64,000 nucleotides of DNA, taken from Klenkia terrae. GTDB lineage: Bacteria; Actinomycetota; Actinomycetes; Mycobacteriales; Geodermatophilaceae. Positions 16,793 to 29,487 of the stretch are shown piece after piece. A program made the position numbers and the translations under genes. The stretch lies in contig NZ_UEXK01000004.1 in NCBI RefSeq assembly GCF_900491935.1, forward strand, positions 160,286-224,285, in the 5' to 3' direction. Numbering within the stretch: position 1 is the stretch's first letter; the number at the start of each line of letters is the position of its first letter. Below the pieces are notes generated by a model, which was not told the DNA's origin, did not search any database, and worked only from the letters and a program-made list of their open reading frames with translations.

Positions 16793-19700
16793 GAGCTGCC
16801 TCCATCACTGCACGGTCGACGTCGTACCCCGCGGCCTCGGCGGCCCGACGGGCCTCCATCGCGCGGCGGTAGTCCCTCGGCATGATCACGCTGAACCGCT
16901 CGGACCAGCGGCCCCAGTCGGCCAGCAGCGAGCTGGCCACGGTCGAACCGGTCTCCTCGCGGTAGCGGGTCAGGGTCTCCCGCAACCACAGCGAGTCCTC
17001 GGTGGACAGCGACTCGACGTCGACCATCTCGCCGTTGACCCGGTGCACGGCCAGGTCCAGCACGTAGGCGATGCCGCCGCTCATGCCCGCGGCCACGTTG
17101 CGCCCGGTCTCGCCCAGGATGATCGCCCGGCCACCGGTCATGTACTCGCAGGCGTGGTCGCCGACGCCCTCGACGATGGCCAGCGCGCCGGAGTTGCGCA
17201 CGCAGAACCGCTCGCCGACCCGCCCGCGCAGGAAGATCTCCCCGCCGGTGGCGCCGTAGCCGATCACGTTGCCGGCGATGACCGCGTCCTCGGCCGCGAA
17301 GCTGGCCGAGGGGTCGGGCCGGACGACGATCCGGCCACCGGACAGGCCCTTGCCGACGTAGTCGTTGGCGTCGCCGAGCAGCCGCATGGTGATGCCCGCG
17401 GGCACGAAGGCGCCGAAGGACTGGCCGGCCGACCCCTCGAAGGTGAGGTCGATGGTGCCCTCGGGCAGGCCCTCGCCGCCGAAGCGCCGGGTGACCATCG
17501 CGCCGAGCATCGTGCCGACGGTGCGGTTCACGTTGCGCACCGGCAGCTGCAGGCTCACCGGGCGGGCGTCGAGCAGCGCGCCCTCGCAGAGCTGGATCAG
17601 CGTCTGGTCCAGCGCGACGTCCAGCCCGTGGTCCTGGCCGCGCATCCGACGGCGCGGGGCACCCTCGGGCAGCTCGGGCAGGGCCAGCACGGGGCTGAGG
17701 TCCAGCCCGGCGGCCTTCCAGTGCTCCACCGCGGCGCGGGTCTCGAGCACCTCGACCTGGCCGACGGCGTCGGCGATCGAGCGGAAGCCGAGCTGGGCGA
17801 GCAGCTCGCGGACCTGCTGGGCGAGGAACTCGAAGAACGTGACCACGAACTCGGGCTGGCCGGTGAAGCGCTTGCGCAGCTCGGGGTTCTGGGTGGCCAC
17901 GCCGACCGGGCAGGTGTCCAGGTGGCAGACCCGCATCATCACGCAGCCGCTGACCACCAGCGGCGCGGTGGCGAAGCCGAACTCCTCGCCGCCGAGCAGC
18001 GCGGCGATGACCACGTCGCGGCCGGTCTTCATCTGGCCGTCGACCTGCACGGTGATCCGGTCGCGCAGGCCGTTGACCAGCAGGGTCTGCTGGGTCTCGG
18101 CCAGGCCGAGCTCCCACGGCGAGCCGGCGTGCTTGAGCGACGTCAGCGGCGCGGCACCCGTGCCGCCGTCGTGCCCGGAGATCAGGACGACGTCGGCGTG
18201 GGCCTTGGAGACACCCGCCGCGACCGTGCCGACCCCCACCTCGGAGACCAGCTTGACGTGCACCCGCGCCTGGTCGTTGGCGTTCTTCAGGTCGTGGATG
18301 AGCTGCTTGAGGTCCTCGATGGAGTAGATGTCGTGGTGCGGCGGCGGGGAGATCAGGCCGACGCCGGGCGTGGAGTGCCGGGTCCGGGCCACCCACGGGT
18401 AGACCTTGGAGCCGGGCAGCTGGCCGCCCTCGCCGGGCTTCGCGCCCTGGGCCATCTTGATCTGGATGTCGTCGGCGTTGACCAGGTACTCGCTCGTCAC
18501 GCCGAACCGGCCGCTGGCCACCTGCTTGATCGCCGAGCGGCGCAGGTCGCCGTTCTCGTCGGGGGTGAAGCGGTCGGGGTCCTCGCCGCCCTCGCCGGTG
18601 TTGGACTTGCCGCCCAGGCGGTTCATCGCGATGGCGAGGGTCTGGTGCGCCTCCTGGGAGATCGAGCCGTAGCTCATCGCCCCGGTGGAGAACCGCTTGA
18701 CGATCTCGCTGACCGGCTCGACCTCCTCGATCGGCACCGACGGGCGGACGCCCTCCCGGAAGCCGAAGAGACCGCGCAGGGTCGAGGCGTCGCGGGAGAG
18801 CTGGTCGACCGCGTCGGTGTACTTCTGGAACACGTCGTACTGCCGCGAGCGGGTGGCGTGCTGCAGCAGGAAGACCGTCTCGGGGTTGAACAGGTGGATC
18901 TCGCCCTCGCGGCGCCACTGGTACTCACCGCCCACGGTGAGCTTGCGGTGCGCGACCTCGGTCGGGTTGGACGGGTAGGCGCGGCGGTGGCGCATGGCCA
19001 CCTCCTCGGCCAGCACGTCCAGGCCGACGCCGCCCAGGGTCGACGACGTCCCGGTGAAGTACTTCTCGACCAGGTCGTGCGACAGGCCGACGGCCTCGAA
19101 GATCTGCGCCATCGTGTACGAGCCGACGGTGCTGATGCCCATCTTGCTCATGACCTTCAGGACGCCCTTGCCCATGGCCTTGACCACGTTGCGGACGGCC
19201 TGGGCGGGCTGGACACCGGTGAGCAGGCCGTCCCGGATCAGGTCCTCGACGCTCTCGAAGGCCAGGTAGGGGTTGACCGCGGCGGCGCCGTAGCCCAGCA
19301 GCAGCGCGACGTGGTGCACCTCGCGGCAGTCGCCGGACTCGACGACCAGGCCGACCTCCATCCGGGTGCGCTCGCGCACCAGGTGGTGGTGGACGGCGGC
19401 GGTCATCAGCAGCGACGGGATGGGGGCGCGCTGCTCGTCGCAGTCCCGGTCGGACAGCACGATGACCCGGGCGCCGGCGGCGATGGCCTTGCTGACCTTG
19501 GTCTGCAGGTCGCCGATCGCCTTCTCCAGCGCCGCGCCGCCGCCGTTGACGTCGAAGTGGCCGGTGATCCGCACCGCGGCGAAGCCGGGCAGGTCGCCGT
19601 CGTCGTCGATGTGCAGGATCTTGGCCAGCTCGTCGTTGTCGATGACCGGGAAGGGCAGCACGACCTGCCGGCAGGACGCCGGGTTGGCCGCGAGCAGGTT

Positions 19701-21443
19701 GCCCTCGGGGCCGAAGGTGCGGCCCAGGCTGGTCACCAGCTCCTCGCGGATGGCGTCCAGCGGCGGGTTGGTCACCTGCGCGAAGAGCTGGTTGAAGTAG
19801 TCGTAGAGCAGCCGGGAGCGGTCCGACAGCGCGGCGACCGGGGTGTCGGTGCCCATCGAGCCGATCGGCTCGGCGCCGCTGGCGGCCATCGGCTGCAGCA
19901 GGATGCGCAGCTGCTCCTCGGTGTAGCCGAACAGCAGCTGGCGCCGGACGACGGACTCGTGGCTGGGCCGCGAGCGGCGGCGCTCGGGCAGCGAGGGCAG
20001 GTGGATCAGCCCGGCGTGCAGCCAGTCGTCGTAGGGCTGCTCGGCGGCCAGGGCGCCCTTGACCTCGTCGTCGGGGATCATCCGGCCCTGGGCGGTGTCC
20101 AGCAGGAACATCCGGCCCGGCTTGAGCCGGCCCTTGGCCACGACGTCGGCGGCCGGGATGTCGAGCACGCCGACCTCCGAGGCGAGGACGACGACGTCGT
20201 CCTTGGTCCGCCACCAGCGACCCGGGCGCAGGCCGTTGCGGTCCAGGACCGCACCGATCAGCGTGCCGTCGGTGAAGCAGACGCAGGCCGGCCCGTCCCA
20301 GGGCTCCATGACCGCGGAGTGGAAGCGGTAGAACGCCCGGCGGGCGGCGTCCATCTCGGCGTGATTCTCCCACGCCTCGGGGATCATCATCAGCAGCGCG
20401 TGCGGCAGCGAGCGACCGGACAGGTGCAGCAGCTCCAGCACCTCGTCGAAGGTCGCGGAGTCGCTGAAGTCGCCGGCGGTGAGCGGGAAGATCCGCTCCA
20501 GGCCGAGCTCGGACGCCGGGCCCGCGGGGCCGTCGAACAGGTCGGTGTGCAGCTTGGCCTCGCGGGCCCGCATGCGGTTCCGGTTGCCCTTGATGGTGTT
20601 GATCTCGCCGTTGTGCGCGATCGCCCGGAACGGGTGGGCCAGCGGCCAGCTCGGGAAGGTGTTGGTGGAGAACCGGCTGTGCACCAGCGCGATCGCCGAG
20701 ACGTAGCGCTCGTCGGTCAGGTCCGGGAAGAACGCGGGCAGCTGGTCGGTGGTCAGCATGCCCTTGTAGGTGATCGTCCGGGAGGACAGCGAGGCGAAGT
20801 ACAGCGAGCTCCCCGCCTCGGTCGCCGCGCGCTCGGCGCGCTTGCGCAGCACGAAGGCACGCCGCTCCAGCCGGGTGACCCCGTGGCTGGTGGTGGCGCC
20901 GCCGAAGGCGGTGGCGTCGGCGCGGGCCGCGGTGGCCTCGGCGACGAACAGCTGGGCGAAGTGCGGCATGACCGCCAGCGCGGTGGGGCCGATGTCGGCG
21001 CCCTCGGGGTCGATCGGCAGCTCGCGCCAGCCGAGGACGACCAGGCCCTCCTCGGCGGCCAGGCGGGCCACGTCGGCGACCCGCTCGGCGCGCTCAGCGT
21101 CGTCCTGGGGCAGGAAGGCCACGCCCGCGGCGTACTCCCCCGCCGGCGGCAGGTCGAAGTCGGCGGTGGCCCGCAGCAGGGCGTCGGGGACCTGGGTGAG
21201 GATGCCCGCGCCGTCGCCGGAGTTCGGCTCGGAGCCGGCGGCGCCGCGGTGGTCCAGGTTGTGCAGCGCCGTGAGGCCCATGGCCACGATCGACCGCGAG
21301 CGCCGGCCCTGGGCGTCGGCCACGAAGGCCACACCGCAGGCGTCGTGCTCGTTGGCCGGGTCGTAGAGGCCCGAGGCCGCCGGGACGGCCGAGAACGGGA
21401 CCCGGGTCCCGGAGGGTGCGGTGCCGGACTGCGTGGGGGACAT
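16785..21443 (-). CDS. gltB: Glutamate synthase, large subunit
   Basis: The large subunit makes two glutamates from glutamine and 2-oxoglutarate. The 1552-aa protein begins with a short propeptide before the class II amidotransferase nucleophile in [29 protein letters not shown] and [16 protein letters not shown] are amidotransferase motifs. The synthase domain contains [20 protein letters not shown] and the [3Fe-4S] cluster segment [15 protein letters not shown]. The C-terminal beta-helix has [10 protein letters not shown] and [11 protein letters not shown]. The ATG at 21443 follows GGGAG. The open frame continues upstream, but its composition there is not coding-like. Confidence 0.97.
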   Translation of the reverse strand: MSPTQSGTAPSGTRVPFSAVPAASGLYDPANEHDACGVAFVADAQGRRSRSIVAMGLTALHNLDHRGAAGSEPNSGDGAGILTQVPDALLRATADFDLPPAGEYAAGVAFLPQDDAERAERVADVARLAAEEGLVVLGWRELPIDPEGADIGPTALAVMPHFAQLFVAEATAARADATAFGGATTSHGVTRLERRAFVLRKRAERAATEAGSSLYFASLSSRTITYKGMLTTDQLPAFFPDLTDERYVSAIALVHSRFSTNTFPSWPLAHPFRAIAHNGEINTIKGNRNRMRAREAKLHTDLFDGPAGPASELGLERIFPLTAGDFSDSATFDEVLELLHLSGRSLPHALLMMIPEAWENHAEMDAARRAFYRFHSAVMEPWDGPACVCFTDGTLIGAVLDRNGLRPGRWWRTKDDVVVLASEVGVLDIPAADVVAKGRLKPGRMFLLDTAQGRMIPDDEVKGALAAEQPYDDWLHAGLIHLPSLPERRRSRPSHESVVRRQLLFGYTEEQLRILLQPMAASGAEPIGSMGTDTPVAALSDRSRLLYDYFNQLFAQVTNPPLDAIREELVTSLGRTFGPEGNLLAANPASCRQVVLPFPVIDNDELAKILHIDDDGDLPGFAAVRITGHFDVNGGGAALEKAIGDLQTKVSKAIAAGARVIVLSDRDCDEQRAPIPSLLMTAAVHHHLVRERTRMEVGLVVESGDCREVHHVALLLGYGAAAVNPYLAFESVEDLIRDGLLTGVQPAQAVRNVVKAMGKGVLKVMSKMGISTVGSYTMAQIFEAVGLSHDLVEKYFTGTSSTLGGVGLDVLAEEVAMRHRRAYPSNPTEVAHRKLTVGGEYQWRREGEIHLFNPETVFLLQHATRSRQYDVFQKYTDAVDQLSRDASTLRGLFGFREGVRPSVPIEEVEPVSEIVKRFSTGAMSYGSISQEAHQTLAIAMNRLGGKSNTGEGGEDPDRFTPDENGDLRRSAIKQVASGRFGVTSEYLVNADDIQIKMAQGAKPGEGGQLPGSKVYPWVARTRHSTPGVGLISPPPHHDIYSIEDLKQLIHDLKNANDQARVHVKLVSEVGVGTVAAGVSKAHADVVLISGHDGGTGAAPLTSLKHAGSPWELGLAETQQTLLVNGLRDRITVQVDGQMKTGRDVVIAALLGGEEFGFATAPLVVSGCVMMRVCHLDTCPVGVATQNPELRKRFTGQPEFVVTFFEFLAQQVRELLAQLGFRSIADAVGQVEVLETRAAVEHWKAAGLDLSPVLALPELPEGAPRRRMRGQDHGLDVALDQTLIQLCEGALLDARPVSLQLPVRNVNRTVGTMLGAMVTRRFGGEGLPEGTIDLTFEGSAGQSFGAFVPAGITMRLLGDANDYVGKGLSGGRIVVRPDPSASFAAEDAVIAGNVIGYGATGGEIFLRGRVGERFCVRNSGALAIVEGVGDHACEYMTGGRAIILGETGRNVAAGMSGGIAYVLDLAVHRVNGEMVDVESLSTEDSLWLRETLTRYREETGSTVASSLLADWGRWSERFSVIMPRDYRRAMEARRAAEAAGYDVDRAVMEAARG

Positions 21444-21674
21444 GTCACTCCCGTCGACGGCGGGGGGCCCGCGAGGGGCCCGGCCGGCTGGTCTTGGGCG
21501 GGCGGGGGGCAGGACACCGGGTGGTTCGGTGGTTCGACGACGGGGGCCGTTCAGCTGATCGTCGGGGTTCGCGCACCTCGGGCGGTGGGCCCGCGGGCTG
21601 TCGTGGCGCGGGGCGTCGCTGGCCCGGTTCCGACGTCGGCTGACCACCCGGGATCGCCGGGAGGCTGCTGGCCG

Positions 21675-21680
21675 AGAGTA
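21675..21680 (-). promoter_or_regulatory. Candidate gltBD -10 box and long leader
   Basis: TACTCT on the minus strand would start a leader of about 225 nt before the gltB ATG. The 289-nt gap from 21444 to 21732 holds no gene that I can support, and no known riboswitch was recognised in it. Confidence 0.35.
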
Positions 21681-21732
21681 CACAGATCCGACATCGTCGC
21701 GACACGCCCAGGAGGTGAGGCGAACGTCTCGA

Positions 21733-22665
21733 TCAGGGCTCGGGTTTCCGCGGTTCCGCAGGTGCAGCGCCGGCCGGTTCGTCGTCCTCGACGGTCGGCT
21801 CGGCGGCCGCCGTCCCCTCGTCGGCCCTGGCCCGGAACTCGTCGCCCCGGGTCAGCTGCTCCCGGGGGCGGCCACGCTGCCAGACGAGGTAGGCGACCGC
21901 CGCGACACCGACGACGACCGCGGTGAACACGTTGAGCCGGACGCCGAAGAACCGCTCGGCGGTGTCGATGCGGAGCATCTCGATCCAGCCGCGGCCCAGG
22001 CAGTAGGCGGCCACGTAGAGCGCGAACGCGCGGCCGTGGGACAGCTGGAACCTCCGGTCGGCCCAGACGACGACCGCCGCGGCCGCCAGGTTCCACAGCA
22101 GCTCGTAGAGGAACGTGGGCTGGAACGTGGCGAACTGCTCGTAGCCGGCCGGGCGGAACTGCGGGGCGATCTCCAGGCCCCACGGCAGCGTGGTCGGCCG
22201 GCCGAAGAGCTCCTGGTTGAAGTAGTTCCCCAGCCGGCCCACCGCCTGGGCGACCAGCAGACCGGGTGCCAGGGCGTCGGCGAAGACCGGCAGCGGGATG
22301 CCGCGGCGCCGGCAGGCGATCCAGGCACCCACCCCGCCCAGGGCGATGGCGCCCCAGATGCCCAGGCCGCCCTCCCAGATGTAGAGCGCCCGGACGGGGT
22401 CGCCGTCGGCGCCCCAGTAGGGCTCGGGGGTGGTGATCACGTGGTAGAGCCGACCGCCGACGATGCCGAAGGGCACCGCCCAGACGGCGATGTCCAGGAC
22501 GTCGCCGGGGGCACCGCCGCGGGCGACGAAGCGCTTCTCGGTGATCCAGGCGGCCAGCACGATCCCGGCGATGATGCACAGCGCGTAGGCGCGCAGCGGG
22601 AACGGCCCGATCTCCCAGACGCCCTGGCTGGGGCTGGGGATGGAGGCGAGCAGGTCGGCGGTCAC
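21733..22665 (-). CDS. lgt: Prolipoprotein diacylglyceryl transferase
   Basis: Lgt transfers diacylglycerol to the lipobox cysteine of prelipoproteins at the plasma membrane. The 310-aa protein has about seven membrane segments. It carries the signature [24 protein letters not shown] with the conserved His, and [11 protein letters not shown] charged C-terminal tail of about 50 residues is common in actinobacteria. The GTG start overlaps the trpA stop (GTGA). The LivJ-like lipoprotein in this window is a likely client. Confidence 0.96.
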   Translation of the reverse strand: MTADLLASIPSPSQGVWEIGPFPLRAYALCIIAGIVLAAWITEKRFVARGGAPGDVLDIAVWAVPFGIVGGRLYHVITTPEPYWGADGDPVRALYIWEGGLGIWGAIALGGVGAWIACRRRGIPLPVFADALAPGLLVAQAVGRLGNYFNQELFGRPTTLPWGLEIAPQFRPAGYEQFATFQPTFLYELLWNLAAAAVVVWADRRFQLSHGRAFALYVAAYCLGRGWIEMLRIDTAERFFGVRLNVFTAVVVGVAAVAYLVWQRGRPREQLTRGDEFRARADEGTAAAEPTVEDDEPAGAAPAEPRKPEP

Positions 22666-23449
22666 CGGCGCCGCACCCCCGCCGCGAGGTCCTCGGACAG
22701 CGCGCGCACCCCGGCGGGGCCGTGGCCGTCCAGCAGCTGGCGGACGTAGGCCGAGCCGACGATGACGCCGTCGGCGAACCCGGCGACCTCGGCGGCCTGG
22801 TCGCCGTCGCTGACCCCGAGACCGACGCAGACCGCGAGGTCGGGGGCGACCTCGCGGGTCCGGGTGACCAGGGCCTGGGCGGTGTCCCCGACGGTGGACC
22901 GGGTGCCGGTGACGCCCATGGTGGAGGCGGCGTAGACGAACCCGCGGCAGGCCGCCAGGGTCATCGCCAGCCGGGCGTCGGTCGAGGACGGCGCGACCAG
23001 GAAGACCCGGTCCAGCCCGGCCGCGTCGCTGGCGGCCAGCCACGCGCCGGCCTCGTCGGGGATGAGGTCGGGGGTGATCGCCCCTGCTCCCCCGGCGGCG
23101 GCCAGGTCGGTGGCGAACCGCTCGACGCCGTAGCGCTCGATCGGGTTCCAGTAGCTCATCACCACGGGGACCGCGCCGGCCGCGGCGACCGCGGACACCG
23201 CGGACAGCACGTCGGCCATGCCCACACCGGCCCGGACGGCGACGTCCACGGCCTCCTGGATGGTCGGCCCGTCCATGCCGGGGTCGGAGTACGGCACCCC
23301 GATCTCCACGACGTCCGCGCCGCCCTCGACCGCGGCGACCATGGCCTCGATCGAGGTCGGGACGTCGGGGTAGCCCACCGGCAGGTAGGCGATCAGCGCG
23401 GCCCGGCCCTCGGCCTTCGCGGCGCCGATGCGGGTGTCCAGCTGGGAGT

Positions 23450-23453
<4 letters not shown>
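22662..23453 (-). CDS. trpA: Tryptophan synthase alpha subunit
   Basis: TrpA cleaves indole-3-glycerol phosphate to indole, which is channelled to TrpB. The 263-aa TIM barrel has the catalytic Glu in [11 protein letters not shown] and the second acid in that SDP turn, plus GPTIQEA. The loop [14 protein letters not shown] and the phosphate site [11 protein letters not shown] are intact. It overlaps trpB upstream and lgt downstream by 4 nt each. Confidence 0.96.
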
Positions 23454-24808
<1,355 letters not shown>

Positions 24809-24830
24809 CGCCCCAGTGTCCCCGGGTTGC

Positions 24831-25640
24831 TCAGCGGGTGGCGCGGGGGGTGGCCGGGTGCGACCCGGCGGTGACCAGGTCGGCGACGGCCTGCCGGGCG
24901 TCCGGGGCGGTGACGAGCCCCTCGCCCACCAGGACGGCGTCGGCGCCGGCGCCGGCGTACTTGATCAGGTCCCGCGGGCCCTTCACGCCCGACGCCGCGA
25001 CCTTGACGATCTCGGTGGGCAGCCCGGGGGCGATCAGCTCGAAGGTCTCGTGGTGCATCTCCAGCGTGGTGAGGTCCCGGGCGTTGACCCCGATCACCGA
25101 GGCGCCGGCCTCCAGCGCCCGGGAGGCCTCGGCCTCGGTGTGCACCTCGACCAGGGCGGTCATGCCGAGGGACTCGACCCGCTCGAGCAGGCCGACCAGC
25201 GCGTTCTGCTCCAGCGCCCCGACGATGAGCAGCACCAGGTCCGCGCCGATCGCCCGGGCCTCGTGCACCTGGTAGCTGGAGACCACGAAGTCCTTGCACA
25301 GCAACGGGACGTCGACCGCGGCCCGGACGGCGGCCAGGTCGGCCTGGCTGCCGTGGAACCGGCGCCGCTCGGTGAGCACGCTGATCACCCGGGCGCCGCC
25401 GTCGGCGTAGCGGACGGCGAGGGACGCGGGGTCCTCGATCCGGGCCAGCTCGCCCTTGGACGGGCTGGTGCGCTTGACCTCGGCGATCACCCCGACGCCG
25501 GGGGCGCGCAGGGCGGCGAGGGCGTCCAGGGCGGGGCGGGCGTCTCGGGCGGCGGCCTGCACCTCCACCAGCGGCAGGGCGGCCTGGCGGGCGGCGACGT
25601 CCTCGCGGACGCCGGCGACGATGTCCATGAGGACGTTCAC
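24831..25640 (-). CDS. trpC: Indole-3-glycerol phosphate synthase
   Basis: TrpC closes the indole ring from CdRP. The 269-aa TIM barrel has [13 protein letters not shown] with the catalytic Lys, the second Lys in [12 protein letters not shown], the Glu in [11 protein letters not shown] and the Asn in [10 protein letters not shown]. The GTG start overlaps the stop of a 13-codon upstream reading frame by 4 nt, in the same GTGA style used throughout this operon. Confidence 0.96.
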   Translation of the reverse strand: MNVLMDIVAGVREDVAARQAALPLVEVQAAARDARPALDALAALRAPGVGVIAEVKRTSPSKGELARIEDPASLAVRYADGGARVISVLTERRRFHGSQADLAAVRAAVDVPLLCKDFVVSSYQVHEARAIGADLVLLIVGALEQNALVGLLERVESLGMTALVEVHTEAEASRALEAGASVIGVNARDLTTLEMHHETFELIAPGLPTEIVKVAASGVKGPRDLIKYAGAGADAVLVGEGLVTAPDARQAVADLVTAGSHPATPRATR

Positions 25641-25678
25641 GACCGGGTGCTCCGGATCTCGACTACGGCTGTGCTCAT
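25637..25678 (-). CDS. Possible 13-aa leader peptide coupled to trpC
   Basis: An ATG at 25678 with GGGAG 9-10 nt upstream opens a 13-codon frame, [13 protein letters not shown]. Its TGA overlaps the trpC GTG (GTGA). It contains no Trp codon, so it is not a classical attenuator; it may serve to deliver ribosomes to trpC. Coding status is inferred from the RBS and overlap only. Confidence 0.4.
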   Translation of the reverse strand: MSTAVVEIRSTRS

Positions 25679-25751
25679 CACGCGTGCTCCCTCACCGGTC
25701 GGATCGGTGGGGACACCATAGAGAGGTCGACCGGCCACGCGGGCAGCCGGG

Positions 25752-26405
25752 TCACCGTGCTCCCCCGTCGTCCTCGGTCGGGTCCGTGCCGCCGTCCAGC
25801 GCCTTCCACGCCGCCTGGTGGCGGTCCTCGGGCGACTCCGGCCGGCCCGGCCGCACCGGGCGGGCGGCACCGGCCCGCTGGTAGCGCTGGCCCATGCCCG
25901 GCCAGCCCCGGCCGCGCAGGGTCACCAGCACCCCGCCGGCCAGCCCGAGCACCCCGGCCACCAGGGCCAGCACCGGCCAGCCGGCGACGACGTGCACGTC
26001 GACCTGCGCGCCGCCCAGCCCGACCTGGGACCCCAGGTCGCCGGTGTCGACGTCCACCGAGCCGGTCAGCCCGCGCACCGCGGCCACCGCGACGGCGGCA
26101 CCGGCGGCGGCCACCAGCACGCCCAGCACCGTGCGGCCCCACCCGCGCAGGGCGAACACCGCGACCGCGGCGGCCAGCAGCAGCAACCCGCAGGCCGGGA
26201 CCAGCGGCGCGATGGTGCCGCCGGTCAGCACGGCGGCCACCGGCGGCAGCGGCGCCTGCCGGGTCACCGCGACCTCGGCCCACGTCTGGCCACCGGCCGA
26301 CAGCGCCAGTGCGCCACCGGCCGCGCACAGGACGACGGCAGCCGTGAGCTCCCGTCGGACGTTCGGCGCCTGGGCGGTCCCGGGGGCGGTCTCGGGGGCG
26401 GTCAC
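25752..26405 (-). CDS. Trp-operon-associated membrane protein (TIGR02234-like)
   Basis: The 217-aa protein has four hydrophobic segments (about residues 18-40, 55-82, 86-108 and 138-160) and a charged C-terminal tail of about 50 residues. Its position between trpE and trpC, and the motifs ALSAGGQTWAEV and AVRGLTGSVD, match the actinobacterial TIGR02234 family found at this place in trp operons. The function is unknown; a role linked to tryptophan is inferred from context. Its GTG overlaps the trpE stop by 4 nt. Confidence 0.85.
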   Translation of the reverse strand: MTAPETAPGTAQAPNVRRELTAAVVLCAAGGALALSAGGQTWAEVAVTRQAPLPPVAAVLTGGTIAPLVPACGLLLLAAAVAVFALRGWGRTVLGVLVAAAGAAVAVAAVRGLTGSVDVDTGDLGSQVGLGGAQVDVHVVAGWPVLALVAGVLGLAGGVLVTLRGRGWPGMGQRYQRAGAARPVRPGRPESPEDRHQAAWKALDGGTDPTEDDGGAR

Positions 26406-27901
26406 AGCTCGCGCAGCCCCTCGGCCGTGGCGATCGCCGACAGCACCGCCCGGGCCTTGTGCCGGGTCTCGGCCTGCTCGGCGTCCGCGTCGCTGTCGGC
26501 CACCACCCCGGCGCCGGCCTGCACGTACGCCGTCCCCCCGTGCAGCACCGCCGTGCGGATCGCGATGGCCATGTCCATGTCGCCGCTGGCGTCCAGGTAC
26601 CCGACGGTCCCGGCGTAGAGCGCGCGCCGGGTCGGCTCCAGGGACTCGATGACCTCCATCGCCCGCGGCTTGGGCGCCCCGGACACGGTGCCGGCCGGGA
26701 AGGTCGCGTCGAACACGTCCAGGGCGTCGCGCCCGGGCCGGACCTGACCGGCCACGGTGGACACCAGGTGCATGACGTGGCTGTACCGCTCGACCCGCAT
26801 GAAGTCCGCGACCTCGACGGTGCCCGGGACGCAGACCCGGCCCAGGTCGTTGCGGGCCAGGTCGACCAGCATCACGTGCTCGGCCCGCTCCTTGGGGTCG
26901 GCCAGCAGCTCCTCGGTGAACCGGGCGTCCTCCTCCGGCGAGCCGCCGCGCGGGCGGGTGCCGGCCGGCGGGTGCACCACGGCGTGGTCGCCGGTCACGG
27001 TCACCAGCGCCTCCGGGGAGGACCCGACCACGTCGAAGGGCGACTCGCGGCCGGCGAACCGGAGCAGGTACATGTACGGCGAGGGGTTCGACGCCCGCAG
27101 CACGCGGTAGAGGTCCAGCGCGTCGACGTCGGTCGGCCGGCTGAACCGCTGGGACAGCACGGTCTGGAAGACGTCGCCGGCGCGGACGTGCTCGCGGACG
27201 GCCTCGACGCCGGCCTCGTACTCCCCAGGCGCCATGTTGCTGGTCACCGCGTCGTAGACCGTCGCCGGGTCGGCGGTGGTCAGCTCCGCCACCCCGGGCG
27301 GGGAGGCCCGGGTGAGCGCGGTGGCCATCGCGTCCAGGCGGCCGACCGCGTCGGCGTAGGCCTCGGGGGTGCGGGCGAAGGCGTTGGCGATCAGCAGCAC
27401 GGTGGCGTCGTGGTGGTCCAGCACGGCCAGGTCGGTCACCAGCGTCATCGCCAGCTCGGGCATGCCCAGGTCGTCCACGGCGGTCTCGGGCAGCCGCTCC
27501 AGCCGCCGGACGACGTCGTAGCCCAGGTAGCCGACCAGCCCGCCGGTCAGCGGGGGCAGCCCGGGCGCGCGGGGGGTGCGCAGCCGGCGGGCCAGCGTCC
27601 GGACGGCGGCCAGCGGGTCGGCCGGCAGGTCGTCGGTGAACCCGGGCAGCGGGTCACCCAGCCACAGCGCGGCGCCGTCCCGCTCGGTGAGCACCCCGGC
27701 GCTGGCGACGCCGACGAAGCTGTACCGCGACCACTGCTTGCCCTGCTCGGCGGACTCCAGCAGCACGGTGCCCGGCCGGTTGCCGGCGAGCTTGCGGTAG
27801 ACGCCGACCGCGGTCTCGGAGTCGGCCAGCAGCCGCCGGGTGACCGGGAGGACGGGGCCCTCGCCGAGCTGGTCGAACGGGGTCGTCTCACCCAACTGCA
27901 C
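26402..27901 (-). CDS. trpE: Anthranilate synthase component I
   Basis: TrpE makes anthranilate from chorismate using ammonia from a glutaminase subunit (not in this window). The 499-aa protein has the N-terminal feedback region with [18 protein letters not shown]. The chorismate-binding domain shows [29 protein letters not shown] and [16 protein letters not shown]. The GTG start has GGAGG upstream and overlaps hisI by 14 nt. It leads the trp part of a hisI-trp-lgt operon. Confidence 0.96.
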   Translation of the reverse strand: MQLGETTPFDQLGEGPVLPVTRRLLADSETAVGVYRKLAGNRPGTVLLESAEQGKQWSRYSFVGVASAGVLTERDGAALWLGDPLPGFTDDLPADPLAAVRTLARRLRTPRAPGLPPLTGGLVGYLGYDVVRRLERLPETAVDDLGMPELAMTLVTDLAVLDHHDATVLLIANAFARTPEAYADAVGRLDAMATALTRASPPGVAELTTADPATVYDAVTSNMAPGEYEAGVEAVREHVRAGDVFQTVLSQRFSRPTDVDALDLYRVLRASNPSPYMYLLRFAGRESPFDVVGSSPEALVTVTGDHAVVHPPAGTRPRGGSPEEDARFTEELLADPKERAEHVMLVDLARNDLGRVCVPGTVEVADFMRVERYSHVMHLVSTVAGQVRPGRDALDVFDATFPAGTVSGAPKPRAMEVIESLEPTRRALYAGTVGYLDASGDMDMAIAIRTAVLHGGTAYVQAGAGVVADSDADAEQAETRHKARAVLSAIATAEGLREL

Positions 27902-28259
27902 GGGACACCTCCGGCGCGGTGACCTCGAGCGGACGGTGGAAGCAGGTGCGCTCCCCCGTGTGGCAGGCCGGCCCGGTCTGGTCGACCAGCAGCAGCAGCG
28001 CGTCGCCGTCGCAGTCCAGCCGGACCTCGCGGACGGCCTGGTGGTGGCCGCTGGTGGCGCCCTTGACCCAGTACTCACCGCGGCTGCGCGACCAGTAGGT
28101 GGCCTCGCCGGTGGCCAGGGTGCGGCGCAGCGCCTCGTCGTCCATCCAGGCCAGCATCAGCACCTCGCCGGTGTCGTGCTGCTGGGCGACGGCGGCGACC
28201 AGGCCGTCCGGGGTGCGGCGCAGGAGATCGGCGACGGAGGGGTCGAGGGCGGGAGGCAC
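27888..28259 (-). CDS. hisI: Phosphoribosyl-AMP cyclohydrolase
   Basis: HisI opens the purine ring of PR-AMP in histidine synthesis. The 123-aa protein has [24 protein letters not shown], the metal-binding [14 protein letters not shown] and [12 protein letters not shown] with the conserved cysteines. It stands apart from the other his genes and heads the trp operon. Only a weak -10-like GAGACT lies 7 nt before the GTG. It diverges from the diguanylate cyclase gene. Confidence 0.95.
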   Translation of the reverse strand: MPPALDPSVADLLRRTPDGLVAAVAQQHDTGEVLMLAWMDDEALRRTLATGEATYWSRSRGEYWVKGATSGHHQAVREVRLDCDGDALLLLVDQTGPACHTGERTCFHRPLEVTAPEVSRAVG

Positions 28260-28350
28260 GCCGTCCAGTCTCGCAGCCCGCGCGCGGGGCACCGGCTGCC
28301 TCCCGGGCACCCCGGGCCGACCCGCGCGGAGCGCATGCCCGTGATGTGCC

Positions 28351-29463
28351 GTGCCCGCTGCGTTGAACCGCTCCACCGCGCGGCTGGTCGACCCCGCCCA
28401 GGAGGACCGCTTCCTGGCCACCCAGCTGCCCGGCCTGCGCCGGGACGTGCTGCTCGTGGCCGGCCTGGTGCTGGTCTACAACGTGGTGTTCTTCGTGGTC
28501 AACCTGCTCCGCGGGCCGGCCTGGGGGCTGCTGGGCCTCAGCGACCACGTCGTGCTTGCCGCCGCGGCCGTCGCGGTGATGGCGGCCGTCGGGCGCACCC
28601 CGACCTACCGCGCGACCGCCCGGGTCGTGGTGGTGGGCTTCGGGGTCTACGCGCTGGTCGCGCTGGCCCTGGGCGGGGACCGCACCTCCACCGGCTGGCT
28701 GCTGCTGAGCCTGCACTCGGCGGCGATCCTCTGCCTGCACGCCCGGCTGCCGTTCCCGGTCACCGCCGTCCTGGCCCCGGCCTGGTCGGTGGCCAGCCTG
28801 CTGGCGGCCACCACCGCCGGGGTCGACGGCCGGGACCTGGGGACGGCGGTGTTCCTGGTCGCCACCGTCAACCTGGTCGGCCTCGCCGCCGCCTACCGGG
28901 TCTCGGCCCAGGCGCGGTTGCTGTTCGCCCAGACCGAGGCCCTCGAGCGGCTGACCACCCTGGACCCGGTGACCGGGCTGGCGAACCGGCGCGGCTGGGA
29001 GGAGGCGCTGGAGCGGGAGTGGGAGCGCTGCGCCCGGGAGGGCACCCCGCTGGGCCTGGTGCTGGTCGACGTCGACCACTTCAAGCAGGTCAACGACACC
29101 TTCGGGCACGCCGCCGGGGACCGGGCGCTGGCCGTGGTCGCCGGGCTGCTCACCGCGGCGCTGCGCCGTCCCGGCGACCTCGCCGCCCGGCTGGGCGGGG
29201 ACGAGTTCGGCCTGCTGCTGCCCGGCACCGACGCCGACGGCACGGCGTCCACCGCGGCCCGGCTGCTCGCCGACGCCCGGCGGGCCCGGGCCGGCGCCCC
29301 CGACGGCGACGCGGGGTCCGGGCTCACGGTGAGCGTCGGCGTGCACGCCACGCGCCCCCGCGCCGCCGGCGCCGCGGAGACCGCCGCCGCGGTGTCGGCC
29401 GCCGACGCCGCGCTGTACCGGGCCAAGGCCGCCGGCCGCGACCAGGTCGCCGACGCCGGCTGA
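28351..29463 (+). CDS. Membrane-bound diguanylate cyclase (GGDEF)
   Basis: The 370-aa protein makes the second messenger c-di-GMP. About six membrane helices occupy residues 30-185 and form an unassigned sensor module. A short coiled linker ([18 protein letters not shown]) leads to the GGDEF domain. The active site LGGDEFG (282-286) is intact. An inhibitory I-site RPGD (273-276) lies exactly five residues before it, so product inhibition is expected. There is no EAL domain. It diverges from hisI. Confidence 0.92.
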   Translation: MPAALNRSTARLVDPAQEDRFLATQLPGLRRDVLLVAGLVLVYNVVFFVVNLLRGPAWGLLGLSDHVVLAAAAVAVMAAVGRTPTYRATARVVVVGFGVYALVALALGGDRTSTGWLLLSLHSAAILCLHARLPFPVTAVLAPAWSVASLLAATTAGVDGRDLGTAVFLVATVNLVGLAAAYRVSAQARLLFAQTEALERLTTLDPVTGLANRRGWEEALEREWERCAREGTPLGLVLVDVDHFKQVNDTFGHAAGDRALAVVAGLLTAALRRPGDLAARLGGDEFGLLLPGTDADGTASTAARLLADARRARAGAPDGDAGSGLTVSVGVHATRPRAAGAAETAAAVSAADAALYRAKAAGRDQVADAG

Positions 29464-29487
29464 CCGCTGCACCGCCTCGGCGACCCG

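Noticed and set aside
16722-21926. Very long plus-strand open frame antisense to gltB and gltD
   Set aside because: It lacks recognisable domains and consists of Gly/Val/Asp/Gln-rich text typical of antisense frames in very GC-rich DNA; gltB and gltD on the other strand are certain.
25637-25678. Classical Trp attenuator leader peptide
   Set aside because: The 13-codon frame has no Trp codons, and no paired terminator/antiterminator stems were evident.
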